19,135 nt of DNA from DSOS01 sp035286585 (GTDB taxonomy: Bacteria; Chloroflexota; Anaerolineae; Anaerolineales; UBA4823), in contig DATEDC010000226.1 in the NCBI GenBank assembly GCA_035286585.1, forward strand, positions 1-19,135, given 5' to 3'. The notes beneath the pieces are model-generated. The model worked only from the letters and a program-made list of their open reading frames with translations, was not told the DNA's origin and made no database searches. Shown here piece after piece: positions 1-7,358 of the stretch. The translations under genes were made by a program, and so were the position numbers. Position 1 is the stretch's first letter. Every line of letters begins with the position of its first letter.

Positions 1-329
1 CCAAACAACCCGGCAACCCCGAGCGAATTGTCCCCGATCCCCGGAGCGCAAATCCTCTCCTCTTCCCGGCGAATGGAAAGATCGGTCTCTGCCGGAAAAA
101 CCGTATCCAGGTGGGCGGATATCACCAGCGGCGCCTGCGAACCTTCGCTTTTGAGCCGGGCATACACATTGCCGGCTGTATCTACGGCTACGTCCTCAAG
201 CCCTTCGGCTTCAAAAGCCTGGCGCACGAAAGCCGCTCGCCTGGTCTCCGAGAACGTGGGTGCAGGGATCTGCTGCACGGCGACAGCCATTTCGAGCACC
301 CGTTCGATCAGTGCCTGATCCACGTTCAC
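1..329 (-). CDS. M20-family metallopeptidase, N-terminal part (gene runs off the window)
   Basis: The reverse strand reads as an open frame from a GTG at 329 to the window edge, giving about 109 residues with no stop. The translation contains SAHLDTVFP followed by APGIGDNSLGVAGLF. This matches the M20/M28-like zinc peptidase pattern in which the His and Asp of HxDTV bind or orient metal and the later GxGDN/GxxDN segment bears the bridging Asp. Such enzymes are cytoplasmic dipeptidases, tripeptidases or deacylases; the substrate cannot be told from this fragment. The GTG overlaps the TGA of the upstream sugar-kinase gene by 4 nt (GTGA), so translation is probably coupled. A second GTG lies two codons further in at 321-323. 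The family call is strong; the exact start is less so. Confidence 0.8.
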   Translation of the reverse strand, partial: MNVDQALIERVLEMAVAVQQIPAPTFSETRRAAFVRQAFEAEGLEDVAVDTAGNVYARLKSEGSQAPLVISAHLDTVFPAETDLSIRREEERICAPGIGDNSLGVAGLF

Positions 330-1345
330 GCCTTTCGCACCGATTGGCGCAGGGAAGCGAGGCGCGCCTCCGCCAGCCCCTGCAGGGCGTCCAAAGCGTA
401 GAATGGCCCTACCCCCTCGATGACCAGCGAAGCCGATATGTTCCCGTACAGCGCGGCCTCCAGGGGGTCGTATGTCTTCCGGTAGCCAGCCAGGAAACCG
501 CCGCAAAACGCATCGCCCGCCCCGCTGGGATCCACCAGGCGCGCAGGATAAGCTGGTATCTCCCAACGGGTGCGTGCACCGGCATCGTAAAGCCATTGAC
601 CCCCCTCGCCGCGCTTGACGACCAGGAGCTCACAGCCGTAGCTCGCCAGCGCCTCCAGCATCTCCCATAAATCCGCGCTGCGGCCCTGGAAAAGCGAGCG
701 CAGCTCCTCCTCGGAGGGGAGAAAAGCCGTCAGACCGGTGAGCAAGGCGGGGATATCCGCCCAGTAGGTCGGGTTCATGTAGCCGGGAGAAGGATCCAGC
801 GTGATGGTTGTAAACTCGGCCTGGCGCAGCACAGCCGGCAGCAGGCTGTGGGTCAGGTAATCCTGGGGGCAAAGGTGGGCGACATGGGCGTCCAAATACT
901 CTGGGTGGAGATCGCTCTGGCGCAGGGAGGTGTCGAGCAGCCGGGTGCGGCTGTCCAGGGTGGCTTGGGGATTGCGGTAGCCCAATAGCGCTTTCGGGAA
1001 GGGTACGCCCAGGCGGGCAAATTGCGCCACGGGCTCCTCGGCGGAGTAGCTGCTCAGGCTGGTAAAGGCCTTAAAGGAACGCACATCCACCGCGTGGGGC
1101 AGGACATTCACCCCGCGCACGTCCAATCCGCGGCGCTCGAATTCTTCCAACCAGGTGCGGGGATAATCCTCGCCTACCCGGGCGACGATGCCCGGTCGGG
1201 GCTCTGCTTCCCAAACCAGCAGCCCGGCTGCCGCGTAGAGCACGTTGCCGCCGGGGACATCGAGCAGGACTTTATCCGCTGGCAGGATCAGGTATTCGCG
1301 CAGCAGCTGACCGGTAAAGATGAAGCGCGGCGAGGTGCTCTCCAT
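326..1345 (-). CDS. PfkB/ribokinase-family carbohydrate kinase
   Basis: This is a 339-residue protein of normal length for the ribokinase fold. The N-terminal substrate-side signature PGGNVLYAA lies near residues 31-39. The C-terminal signature DPSGAGDAFCGGF starts near residue 272, with the catalytic base expected at Asp278 of GAGD. These enzymes transfer phosphate from ATP to the hydroxymethyl group of a sugar or nucleoside in the cytoplasm. The substrate (ribose, fructose, adenosine or another) cannot be assigned. The start ATG at 1345 is chosen because a TATAAT box ends exactly 6 nt before it and no Shine-Dalgarno sequence is visible, so the mRNA is probably leaderless. The stop overlaps the GTG of the M20 peptidase gene, suggesting a two-gene unit. 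Confidence 0.9.
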   Translation of the reverse strand: MESTSPRFIFTGQLLREYLILPADKVLLDVPGGNVLYAAAGLLVWEAEPRPGIVARVGEDYPRTWLEEFERRGLDVRGVNVLPHAVDVRSFKAFTSLSSYSAEEPVAQFARLGVPFPKALLGYRNPQATLDSRTRLLDTSLRQSDLHPEYLDAHVAHLCPQDYLTHSLLPAVLRQAEFTTITLDPSPGYMNPTYWADIPALLTGLTAFLPSEEELRSLFQGRSADLWEMLEALASYGCELLVVKRGEGGQWLYDAGARTRWEIPAYPARLVDPSGAGDAFCGGFLAGYRKTYDPLEAALYGNISASLVIEGVGPFYALDALQGLAEARLASLRQSVRKA

Positions 1346-1351
1346 AAGAAA

Positions 1352-1357
1352 ATTATA
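1352..1357 (-). promoter_or_regulatory. -10 box of the PfkB kinase gene, leaderless arrangement
   Basis: TATAAT on the minus strand is followed by six bases (TTTCTT) and then the ATG at 1345, which puts the expected +1 on the A of the start codon. No convincing -35 hexamer is seen 16-18 nt upstream. The box lies in the 77-nt gap after the ATPase gene, so the kinase and peptidase can be transcribed independently of the exporter operon. Confidence 0.6.
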
Positions 1358-1422
1358 CGCCAGGCTGGTGATTTTCGCCGCAGCCTTTGAAAGCGTTTCT
1401 GGAAGAGGAATCGCCCGCCCGC

Positions 1423-2370
1423 TCAGGAGGCAGGGGCTGCCAGGGCCAGGAACACGTCCTCCAGGGTAGGCTCGACGCGCTCGATGCGCACATTCGAGAT
1501 CCCTGCTTCAGCCAGTTGCGCTGTCAGCTGCGTGTTCATAACGTCCGTGGGGGTGATCGCCCGCAGATGATCGCCCGCCAGGCCGGCCCGCCTGACGCAT
1601 TCGCACCCTTCCAACGCCTGTAGTGCTGGCAGCAGCGCCTGCGCGGGTTGGTCCTCCAGGAATATATCCCAGGCGCTGCCTTGCAAGGCCTGCTCTTTCA
1701 AGGCAGAGGGGGCTTCCAGCGCCAGCAGCCTGCCCTCGCGCATGATCCCCACCCTTTTGCAGTACTCGGCTTCATCCATGTAATGGGTGGTGACCAGGGC
1801 GGTGACGCCCTCGTCCACGAGCTCATAGATCAAATCCCAAAAAGCGCGCCGGGCGGTGGGGTCCACCCCGCTGGTGGGTTCATCCAGGAAGAGCAGCTGC
1901 GGCTTATGCACAATGGCGGTACACAATGCCAGGCGCTGCCGCCAGCCGGTGGAAAGGCTGCTGACCAGCTCGCGCTCCAGGTCTCTTATCCCGACCAGGT
2001 CCAGGGCCTGCTCCTGGGAGGCGCGGCTCGTGACGCCGTATATGCCGGCGTAAAAAGCCAGGTTCTCCCCCACCGTCAGATCGTGATACAGGGAAAATTT
2101 CTGGGACATGTACCCAACCTGACGGCGGATTTGTTCGGCCTGGCGCCTTACATCGTACCCGAGGACGTGCGCCTCGCCCTCCGAAGGCAGCAGCAAGCCT
2201 AACAGCATCCGCAGGGTAGTCGTCTTTCCGGAGCCGTTTGGCCCCAAATATCCGACCACCTCCCCGGCGTTGATCGTGAAAGAGACGTGATCCACGGCGG
2301 TAAAATCGCCGAACCGCCGGGTCAGGTCTCGGGCGACGACCACTTCTCGAACGGGCAGGCTGTCTGGCAT
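1423..2370 (-). CDS. ABC exporter ATPase, YbhF C-terminal-half type (NBD2)
   Basis: This 315-residue ATPase is predicted to power an ABC-2 exporter on the cytoplasmic face of the membrane. It has Walker A GPNGSGKT at 43-50, the Q-loop Gln at 90, signature LSTGW at 139-143 (canonical is LSGGQ), Walker B LLFLDEP at 159-165 and switch His196 in TTHYMDEAEYC. From memory, the run RQRLALCTAIVHKP and the switch region look like the second half of E. coli YbhF. Its ATG directly abuts the TAA of the previous ATPase gene (0 nt spacing), consistent with a split YbhF and translational coupling. The altered signature should pair with the degenerate site of the partner ATPase. The exported substrate is unknown. 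This is the last gene of the exporter operon. Confidence 0.9.
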   Translation of the reverse strand: MPDSLPVREVVVARDLTRRFGDFTAVDHVSFTINAGEVVGYLGPNGSGKTTTLRMLLGLLLPSEGEAHVLGYDVRRQAEQIRRQVGYMSQKFSLYHDLTVGENLAFYAGIYGVTSRASQEQALDLVGIRDLERELVSSLSTGWRQRLALCTAIVHKPQLLFLDEPTSGVDPTARRAFWDLIYELVDEGVTALVTTHYMDEAEYCKRVGIMREGRLLALEAPSALKEQALQGSAWDIFLEDQPAQALLPALQALEGCECVRRAGLAGDHLRAITPTDVMNTQLTAQLAEAGISNVRIERVEPTLEDVFLALAAPAS

Positions 2371-3327
2371 TTAGGGCTCCAATAATGAGATGAAGACATC
2401 TTCTAACTGCGGGCTGATTGGGCGCACCTGGAACAGCGCTGCCCCCCCGGTGGAGGCGCTGGCTTCCAGCCGTGAGATCACCGCCTCTGCCTGTCCTTCC
2501 TGCACCCTCACGTGCAAGCGGTCGCCGAATAACTGCACCCCTTCCACGCCGGGGGTCGCCTCAGCCAGCCGGCGCAGGCTGGAGAGCGGCTGGCCGCGCA
2601 CTTCCAGCACCCGCCCCTGCAGGCGCTGGCGCAGACCAACCGGCGCGCCCTCCAGCCTCAGGGCGCCTGCCTGCATAAAGCCCACCCGCGTGCAGCGCGC
2701 CGCCTCGTCCATGTAAGGCGTGCTGACCAGGGCGGCTACCCTCTCGCTCGCCTCCTGGTAAACCAGGCGGATGATCAACTGCCAGAAATCCTGGCGGGTG
2801 ACCGGGTCGACTCCGGTGGTGGGCTCATCCAGCAGCAAAACGCGCGGCCGGTGCACCAGGGCTGCCGCCAGCCCCAGCTTTTGCTTCATGCCTCCCGAGA
2901 GGTGGCCCGCTCTCCGTTCCGTAAAGGCGCCCAGACCGACAAAATTCAATATTTCCATGCAGCGCGGCTGCCACTCCGCCGGCGGCAGGCCGCGCACCTC
3001 TGCGAAGAAGCGGATATTCTCCAGTACAGTCAGCTCTTCGTAGAGGGAAAAACGCTGCGGCAGATAGCCGATTTGAGCCCTGGCCTGCTCCGGCTGGCGG
3101 AGCACATCGTAACCGCCCACTTGAACGACCGCCGCTCCGTCCGCAGCGCCTCTGTCGGGTTGCAGCGCCCCACACAACAGGCGCATTGTCGTCGTCTTCC
3201 CCGCGCCGTCCGGCCCGACCAGGCCGTAGATCTCCCCGCTGGCGACCTGCAGGTTGAGCCCCTTCACCGCGGCGGTGTGCCCGAAGTGTTTCGAGAGGTT
3301 GCGCGCTTCGATCAGGTATGCCATCAT
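2371..3327 (-). CDS. ABC exporter ATPase, YbhF N-terminal-half type (NBD1), switch His missing
   Basis: This 318-residue ABC ATPase has Walker A GPDGAGKTT at 38-46, Q-loop Gln91, canonical signature LSGGM at 143-147 and Walker B VLLLDEP at 163-169. The switch-loop position that normally carries His reads STPYMDEA, with Pro204 in its place. The GPDGAGKT form of Walker A and the missing His both recall the N-terminal half of E. coli YbhF, which I remember as having Ser there. It should form a heterodimer with the adjoining ATPase and drive the permease encoded upstream. Two adjacent ATG codons are possible starts (3327 and 3324); no good ribosome site separates them. It lies 33 nt after the HlyD-type gene. 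Confidence 0.9.
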   Translation of the reverse strand: MMAYLIEARNLSKHFGHTAAVKGLNLQVASGEIYGLVGPDGAGKTTTMRLLCGALQPDRGAADGAAVVQVGGYDVLRQPEQARAQIGYLPQRFSLYEELTVLENIRFFAEVRGLPPAEWQPRCMEILNFVGLGAFTERRAGHLSGGMKQKLGLAAALVHRPRVLLLDEPTTGVDPVTRQDFWQLIIRLVYQEASERVAALVSTPYMDEAARCTRVGFMQAGALRLEGAPVGLRQRLQGRVLEVRGQPLSSLRRLAEATPGVEGVQLFGDRLHVRVQEGQAEAVISRLEASASTGGAALFQVRPISPQLEDVFISLLEP

Positions 3328-3360
3328 TGATCTTTTTACTGCCTGCTCGTTCCAGTAGTG

Positions 3361-4707
3361 TTAATCTGTGTTGAAGGTCACGTCGGCGGGCATCCCGGGT
3401 TTGAGCTGGCCTTCCGGGTTTGCCACGGAGAGCTTCACCGCGAACACCGTGGTCCGGCGGCCGGCCTCGGTCTGCACGTTGCGGGGCGTGAATTCCGCCT
3501 GGTCGGCGATCCGCTGCACCACCGCGGCGAATACCTCGCCGGGGAAAGAATCGACCCGCACCTGGGCGACCTGACCAATATTGATCGTGCCATAGCGGTC
3601 CTCAGGCACGTAAACCGTAATAGTCAGTTCATCCAGCCGGGCGATCGTCGCCAGGGGGGCGCCTGGCATGACAAATTCGCCGGGTTCAACATGGCGGCTG
3701 AGCACCACGCCAGCGATGGGCGCGACCAAAACCAGCCTGTCGAGCTGCGCCTGGATAACGCCCAGCGTCGCTCGGGCGCTGTCCACCTGCGCCTGGGCCA
3801 GCGCAAGCTGCTCCAGGCTTGGATCGGACTGGGCCGCCGCCAGTTGGGCCTTGGCGACCTCCAGGCGCAGCTCTGCCAGGGCTAACGCCTCCGCCTCGGG
3901 TCCCGCGGCTACCTCTTCATAATGCTCCCTGGCCTGGTCTAGCTGGGCCTGGGCCAGGGCCACGTCTGCTTCCGCCAGCGCCAGCTCGAACCTGTTCGAG
4001 GTGCCCGTGATGTTGTTGTAGCGGGTGACGGTGGCGTCGTAGAGCTTCCGCGCCTCAGCGACCTTGCTCTGGAGCATTGCCCGCACCACGTTGTCCTCAG
4101 CCTTTTTCTCGTAAGGCTCGAAGTCTTTCCTGGCTTTGTCCAGGCGGTCTTTCGCCAGCACAACCGCGGCCCAGGCTGCATCCACATCTGCCGGGTCAGC
4201 CAGGCCGGTCATATTGTCCAGGCGCTGTTGGGCTTTATCCAGGGCTTTGTCCCCGGCAGCCACTGCCTGGCTGGCCTGGGCAGCCGCCAATTCAGCGCCG
4301 TCGTAAAGGCTCTCGAGGGCTTGCTTGGCGCCGGTCAGCTCCAGCCTGGCTGCAGCAAGGGCGAGCTGGCGCTGCTCCGCGGACGGTCCGGCAGCTACCA
4401 GGGCGTAGTTAGCTTCCGCCTGGGCAACTGCGCTTTGCGCCTGGTTCAACTGCGCTTGCAGCAGCGCAGCATCCAGCCTGAACAAGACCGCGCCCTGCTG
4501 AACGACGTCGCCTTCGGCGATCGGCGCCTCCAGGACCAGGCCGCTCACTTCTGGGGCTACGCTCACCTGGTTGGCCTCGATCGTGCCCGAGGCCGAAAGT
4601 TCGCCTGTTTCCGCCTTAGCCTGGTCGCTGCCAAAATACCAGGCTGCCGCTGCAGCCAGCAAAACCAGGAACAGCAGCGGGAATATCTTGCGTGGGTTGG
4701 GATGCAT
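3361..4707 (-). CDS. HlyD/YbhG-type periplasmic adaptor (membrane fusion) protein
   Basis: This 448-residue protein has an N-terminal membrane anchor (about residues 9-25). Biotinyl-lipoyl half-motifs follow at about 41-78 and 322-356, flanking a very Ala/Gln/Leu-rich helical region, and a C-terminal beta domain ends in LKPGMPADV. The layout is that of an adaptor working outside the membrane with an ABC exporter. The helical region is longer than in YbhG (about 330 residues) and contains the phrase VAAGPxAE twice, at about 104 and 266. This suggests an internally duplicated hairpin arm. A good Shine-Dalgarno GGAGG lies 5 nt before the ATG. If the host lacks a classical outer membrane, as Chloroflexota do, the partner of the helical tip is unclear. 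Confidence 0.9.
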   Translation of the reverse strand: MHPNPRKIFPLLFLVLLAAAAAWYFGSDQAKAETGELSASGTIEANQVSVAPEVSGLVLEAPIAEGDVVQQGAVLFRLDAALLQAQLNQAQSAVAQAEANYALVAAGPSAEQRQLALAAARLELTGAKQALESLYDGAELAAAQASQAVAAGDKALDKAQQRLDNMTGLADPADVDAAWAAVVLAKDRLDKARKDFEPYEKKAEDNVVRAMLQSKVAEARKLYDATVTRYNNITGTSNRFELALAEADVALAQAQLDQAREHYEEVAAGPEAEALALAELRLEVAKAQLAAAQSDPSLEQLALAQAQVDSARATLGVIQAQLDRLVLVAPIAGVVLSRHVEPGEFVMPGAPLATIARLDELTITVYVPEDRYGTINIGQVAQVRVDSFPGEVFAAVVQRIADQAEFTPRNVQTEAGRRTTVFAVKLSVANPEGQLKPGMPADVTFNTD

Positions 4708-4782
4708 AATGACCTCCGTTTCTCAAATAAGCAGCTTTCAAACCGCTCTGACTGCGCCGCTCCGCCTAATGCCATTGAGCGC

Positions 4783-5916
4783 TTAATCCAGGCGCTTGCG
4801 GAAGCGCAGCGAAGCAGCCGTCATGATCACAAACCCAAAAATGGCTAAAGCCAGGATCTCCTCCCGCAGCACTGCTGCCCCTACGCCTTTCAGCAGCAAG
4901 GCGCGGATGATCGCCAAGTAATAGCGCAGCGGCATGAGATAAGATACCCATTGCAGCACCCTGGGCATGGCCTCCAGGGGGAAGAAAAATCCCGACAGGA
5001 ATATCCCCGGCAGGAGCGTCATCCACACCGTGAGCATGGCCTCCTGCTGCGTGTTGGCAATCGTGGAGGCCAGCAGCCCGATACCCAGGCTGGAGAGCAG
5101 GAAAAGCCCGGAAAGCGCCAGGATCAGCCCCAGGTCGCCCCGCAGGGGCACCTTAAACCACCAGGAGCCGATCAGGAGCACTTCCAGCGTGTTCAAGAAC
5201 GCCAGGATGACGTAGGGCAGCACTTTGCCCACCACCAGCTCCCACGGTCGAATGGGCGTCACGATAAGCTGCTCGATCGTCCCCCGCTCGCGCTCGCGCA
5301 CGATTGCCGTGGCGGTTAAGATCGAGGTCAGCGCGTACAGGATCATCCCGATCACCCCGGGGATCATAAAGTAGGCGCTCACCAGGTCGGGGTTGTACCA
5401 GACCTGCGAGCGCACCTCCAGCGGCAGTTGAATGGCGGCTGCCTGGCCGCGGCGCGCCAGCCTCTCGGCCTGCACCTGGGTCCCATGCTGCTGCCCGATC
5501 AATTGAGCCGCCGATAGGGCAGTGGAAGCTACCGTTGGATCGCTGCCATCCAGCACGAAAGCCACCGCAGCCCAGCCGCCGCTTTGGATGATCTGGCTGT
5601 AATCCGGAGGGATGATCAACCCGGCCCGCGCTTCGCCCGCATCGATCAATTCCTGCAATTCCTCTACGGAGGCGACATCAAAAGCAATCCGAAAGTAGTC
5701 GGCAGCTCGATAGGCGTCCAGCAGCGCCCGGGCGGCGGGTCCTCTATCCTGGTCGTAGACCGCCAGCGGGACATTGCGCACATCGTTTGTGGCTGCATAA
5801 CCGAGCAGGAAAAGCTGCACCACCGGGATGACCACGACCAGGATCAGGGTGCGCGGGTCGCGCCAGATTTGGATGAATTCTTTGCGAATCAGCGAGAGCA
5901 AACGCGGGTTGAACAT
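4783..5916 (-). CDS. ABC-2 type exporter permease, YbhS/YbhR-like
   Basis: This protein of about 377 residues has the ABC-2 permease plan. A first membrane helix (about 23-41) follows RKEFIQIWRDPRTL, then comes a large extracytoplasmic domain (about 45-165), then five further hydrophobic stretches. Between them lies the cytoplasmic motif RERERGTIEQLIVTP, typical of this family. It should form the channel energised by the two ATPases encoded downstream. I prefer the ATG at 5916 because GAGGAG (5922-5927) stands 5 nt before it. An in-frame GTG at 5922 overlaps the regulator's stop codon by 4 nt but would destroy that spacing. Only one permease is encoded here, whereas YbhFSR systems have two, so it may work as a homodimer or pair with a subunit encoded elsewhere. 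Confidence 0.9.
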   Translation of the reverse strand: MFNPRLLSLIRKEFIQIWRDPRTLILVVVIPVVQLFLLGYAATNDVRNVPLAVYDQDRGPAARALLDAYRAADYFRIAFDVASVEELQELIDAGEARAGLIIPPDYSQIIQSGGWAAVAFVLDGSDPTVASTALSAAQLIGQQHGTQVQAERLARRGQAAAIQLPLEVRSQVWYNPDLVSAYFMIPGVIGMILYALTSILTATAIVRERERGTIEQLIVTPIRPWELVVGKVLPYVILAFLNTLEVLLIGSWWFKVPLRGDLGLILALSGLFLLSSLGIGLLASTIANTQQEAMLTVWMTLLPGIFLSGFFFPLEAMPRVLQWVSYLMPLRYYLAIIRALLLKGVGAAVLREEILALAIFGFVIMTAASLRFRKRLD

Positions 5917-5918
5917 AA

Positions 5919-6545
5919 TCACTCCTCTGAGGCAGCGCTTCCGCTATGACCGCGATCTAAGACGCCATACAGGAAGATATCCACGAAGTGTTCCAGGGCG
6001 TTTTCCTTCATCTGGGCTGGTATCTGTTCGCCGATAAGCGCCTCGGTAATGTAGTAGGAGAAGAACAGACCGACAAAAGCGCGCATCACAATCAGCACCG
6101 GGATCGGCCTCAATCGCCCCGGCATAGAAGTGAACTTTTTGCTGAAGGTGGCAAACTCAGGGAAGACCTCGGCGAACAGGGTGGGGACGTGCCGGCTGTT
6201 AAACTCCACGATCTCGATCAGCATCAGGTTGAGAAATTCAGGGCGCCTGGCGAGAGCGGCTACCATCTGGGCAGCGACGCCTCCCAGGAATGCTTCCAGG
6301 GTATCTCCATGTGCAGATTCGGCGGCAGACAGAATCTCGTGGTATGGGTGGTGGGCTTTCAGGACGGCGACAAAAACATCTTCCTTGCTGCTGAAATGGT
6401 TGTAGATGCTTCCCAGGGCGATCCCGGCAGTTTGGGCGATCTGGCGCATCGAGGTGCCGTGATAGCCATGCCCGATGAACAGCTTGTGGGCAGCCTGCAC
6501 GATTTCCAGGCGGGTGTTTTCCCCGCGGGTAAGCTCTTCGTTCAT
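5919..6545 (-). CDS. TetR/AcrR-family transcriptional regulator of the exporter operon
   Basis: This 208-residue protein has a standard TetR helix-turn-helix at about residues 31-57 (TSMRQIAQTAGIALGSIYNHF) and a divergent ligand-binding C-terminal domain. Regulators of this family usually repress by binding a palindrome and let go when a small molecule binds. The gene is first in the exporter operon and a perfect palindrome lies just upstream at the start site, so autoregulation together with control of the exporter is likely. This parallels CecR (YbiH) ahead of ybhGFSR in E. coli, but the ligand cannot be inferred. The stop codon sits inside the ribosome-binding region of the permease gene. 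Only a weak ribosome site (GGCG) is visible before the ATG. Confidence 0.9.
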   Translation of the reverse strand: MNEELTRGENTRLEIVQAAHKLFIGHGYHGTSMRQIAQTAGIALGSIYNHFSSKEDVFVAVLKAHHPYHEILSAAESAHGDTLEAFLGGVAAQMVAALARRPEFLNLMLIEIVEFNSRHVPTLFAEVFPEFATFSKKFTSMPGRLRPIPVLIVMRAFVGLFFSYYITEALIGEQIPAQMKENALEHFVDIFLYGVLDRGHSGSAASEE

Positions 6546-6564
6546 CTCAGCGCCTGATTATCCA

Positions 6565-6578
6565 AACGAACGTTCGTT
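6565..6578. promoter_or_regulatory. TetR-type operator, perfect 14-bp palindrome
   Basis: AACGAACGTTCGTT is a perfect inverted repeat without a spacer. It lies directly downstream of the -10 box, across the expected +1, and 20 bp before the tetR start codon. Size, symmetry and position fit a TetR-family operator that blocks initiation of the exporter operon. Binding by the neighbouring regulator is inferred. Confidence 0.8.
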
Positions 6579-6581
6579 CAT

Positions 6582-6611
6582 ATTGTATCAAAATAAATAT
6601 CGCCGTGTCAA
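6582..6611 (-). promoter_or_regulatory. Sigma-70-type promoter of the tetR-exporter operon
   Basis: On the minus strand a perfect TTGACA (6606-6611) and TACAAT (6582-6587) are separated by 18 bp in an AT-rich spacer. The expected +1 is near 6575, inside the palindromic operator. This gives a short leader of about 30 nt before the tetR ATG. Confidence 0.8.
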
Positions 6612-6626
6612 TACCCCGGCGCATTG

Positions 6627-6666
6627 AAAATGAAACAACCCAACCCGGAAATATCCGGCTGGGCTG
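6627..6666 (-). terminator. Intrinsic terminator after the pterin dehydratase gene
   Basis: In minus-strand RNA the arm CAGCCCAGCCGGA pairs with UCCGG-UUGGGUUG (one bulged G, a few G-U pairs) around a UAUU loop. The sequence UUUCAUUUU follows. It begins 22 nt after the pterin dehydratase stop codon, so it closes the three-gene unit and insulates it from the tetR promoter. Confidence 0.7.
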
Positions 6667-6688
6667 TTGAATTTGCGCGTGCGCTCGC

Positions 6689-7027
6689 TCAGGTGTAAAG
6701 CTTATCCGTGCGAGACGCCATGATGAAATCGTTTTTGTGCAAGCCCTTGATCGCGTGCGTCCACCAGGTGACGGTTACCCGGCCCCACTCGGTCAGCAGG
6801 GTCGGATGGTGGTCTTCGGCTTCGGCGATCTCGCCAACCCGGTTGGTGAACTCCAGGGCCTGGGCGAAGTTTTTAAACCTGAAGACGCGCCGCAGCCGCT
6901 TGACGCCGTCCACTTCATCCACTTTCCACGCTGGCACCTGTTCCAACAGGGGGGAAATTTCTTCATCGTTCAATACCGGGTCGCCACCTCTGCAAGGCAC
7001 GCACCGCTGTTGACTTAGATCTTCCAT
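6689..7027 (-). CDS. Pterin-4a-carbinolamine dehydratase family protein
   Basis: This 112-residue protein is of usual length for the family (about 95-115). The active-site block AEDHHPTLLTEWGRVTVTWWTHAIKG includes the paired His of EDHHP and the later THxxxGLHKND segment that define the family. The classical reaction dehydrates 4a-hydroxytetrahydrobiopterin in the cytoplasm. In bacteria lacking aromatic amino-acid hydroxylases, relatives are suspected of other roles, including molybdopterin-related ones; nothing here decides. I chose the ATG at 7027 because AGAGGT stands 7 nt before it. The frame is open further upstream, but a longer start would run into the neighbouring small membrane gene. 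It is the last gene of a three-gene unit that ends in a terminator. Confidence 0.88.
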   Translation of the reverse strand: MEDLSQQRCVPCRGGDPVLNDEEISPLLEQVPAWKVDEVDGVKRLRRVFRFKNFAQALEFTNRVGEIAEAEDHHPTLLTEWGRVTVTWWTHAIKGLHKNDFIMASRTDKLYT

Positions 7028-7097
7028 CGTCACTACCTCTAAAAGTATCCTTGCGCCTGAACCGGATGGAGCGCTGCTTGTTCTGCAAAACAGCGGC

Positions 7098-7331
7098 TTA
7101 TTTCCGGTCTTCGCCCAGTTGGGCAACCTGGCGCAGCAATCCAAAAACTAAAACACCGAGCTTGACCCCCTCTCCGGCGCTGATGCTCAGCTTCTGATTC
7201 TCACGCTCTGCCCGCTGCAGCAGCAGATAAGCCGCCCCCAGCCCCACCACGGCGCCTAATGCCGTGCCGATGAGCAAAGCTTTGGTTTTCCAATTTTCGC
7301 CAGTCGTTTCAACCTCGTTCGTATTTGCCAT
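7098..7331 (-). CDS. Small single-helix membrane protein, YtxH-like in layout
   Basis: This is a 77-residue protein of unknown function. A polar start (MANTNEVETTGENWKTK) leads into one Gly/Ala-rich hydrophobic helix (about residues 19-40) and then a charged amphipathic tail. The layout recalls YtxH/general-stress small membrane proteins, but I see no diagnostic motif. I chose the ATG at 7331 because GGAG stands 5 nt before it; an ATG four codons upstream (7343) contains that ribosome site within its own coding sequence. The gene lies 27 nt after the larger membrane-protein gene and 70 nt before the pterin dehydratase gene, in the same direction, so the three probably share a transcript. Confidence 0.75.
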   Translation of the reverse strand: MANTNEVETTGENWKTKALLIGTALGAVVGLGAAYLLLQRAERENQKLSISAGEGVKLGVLVFGLLRQVAQLGEDRK

Positions 7332-7358
7332 CCTGTCTCCCATGTAAATAACGGTTAA

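Noticed and set aside
6558..6581. Tiny frame ATG AAC GAA CGT TCG TTT GGA TAA directly after the tetR -10 box
   Set aside because: Its ATG lies before the expected +1, so it would not be transcribed; the sequence is better explained as the operator.
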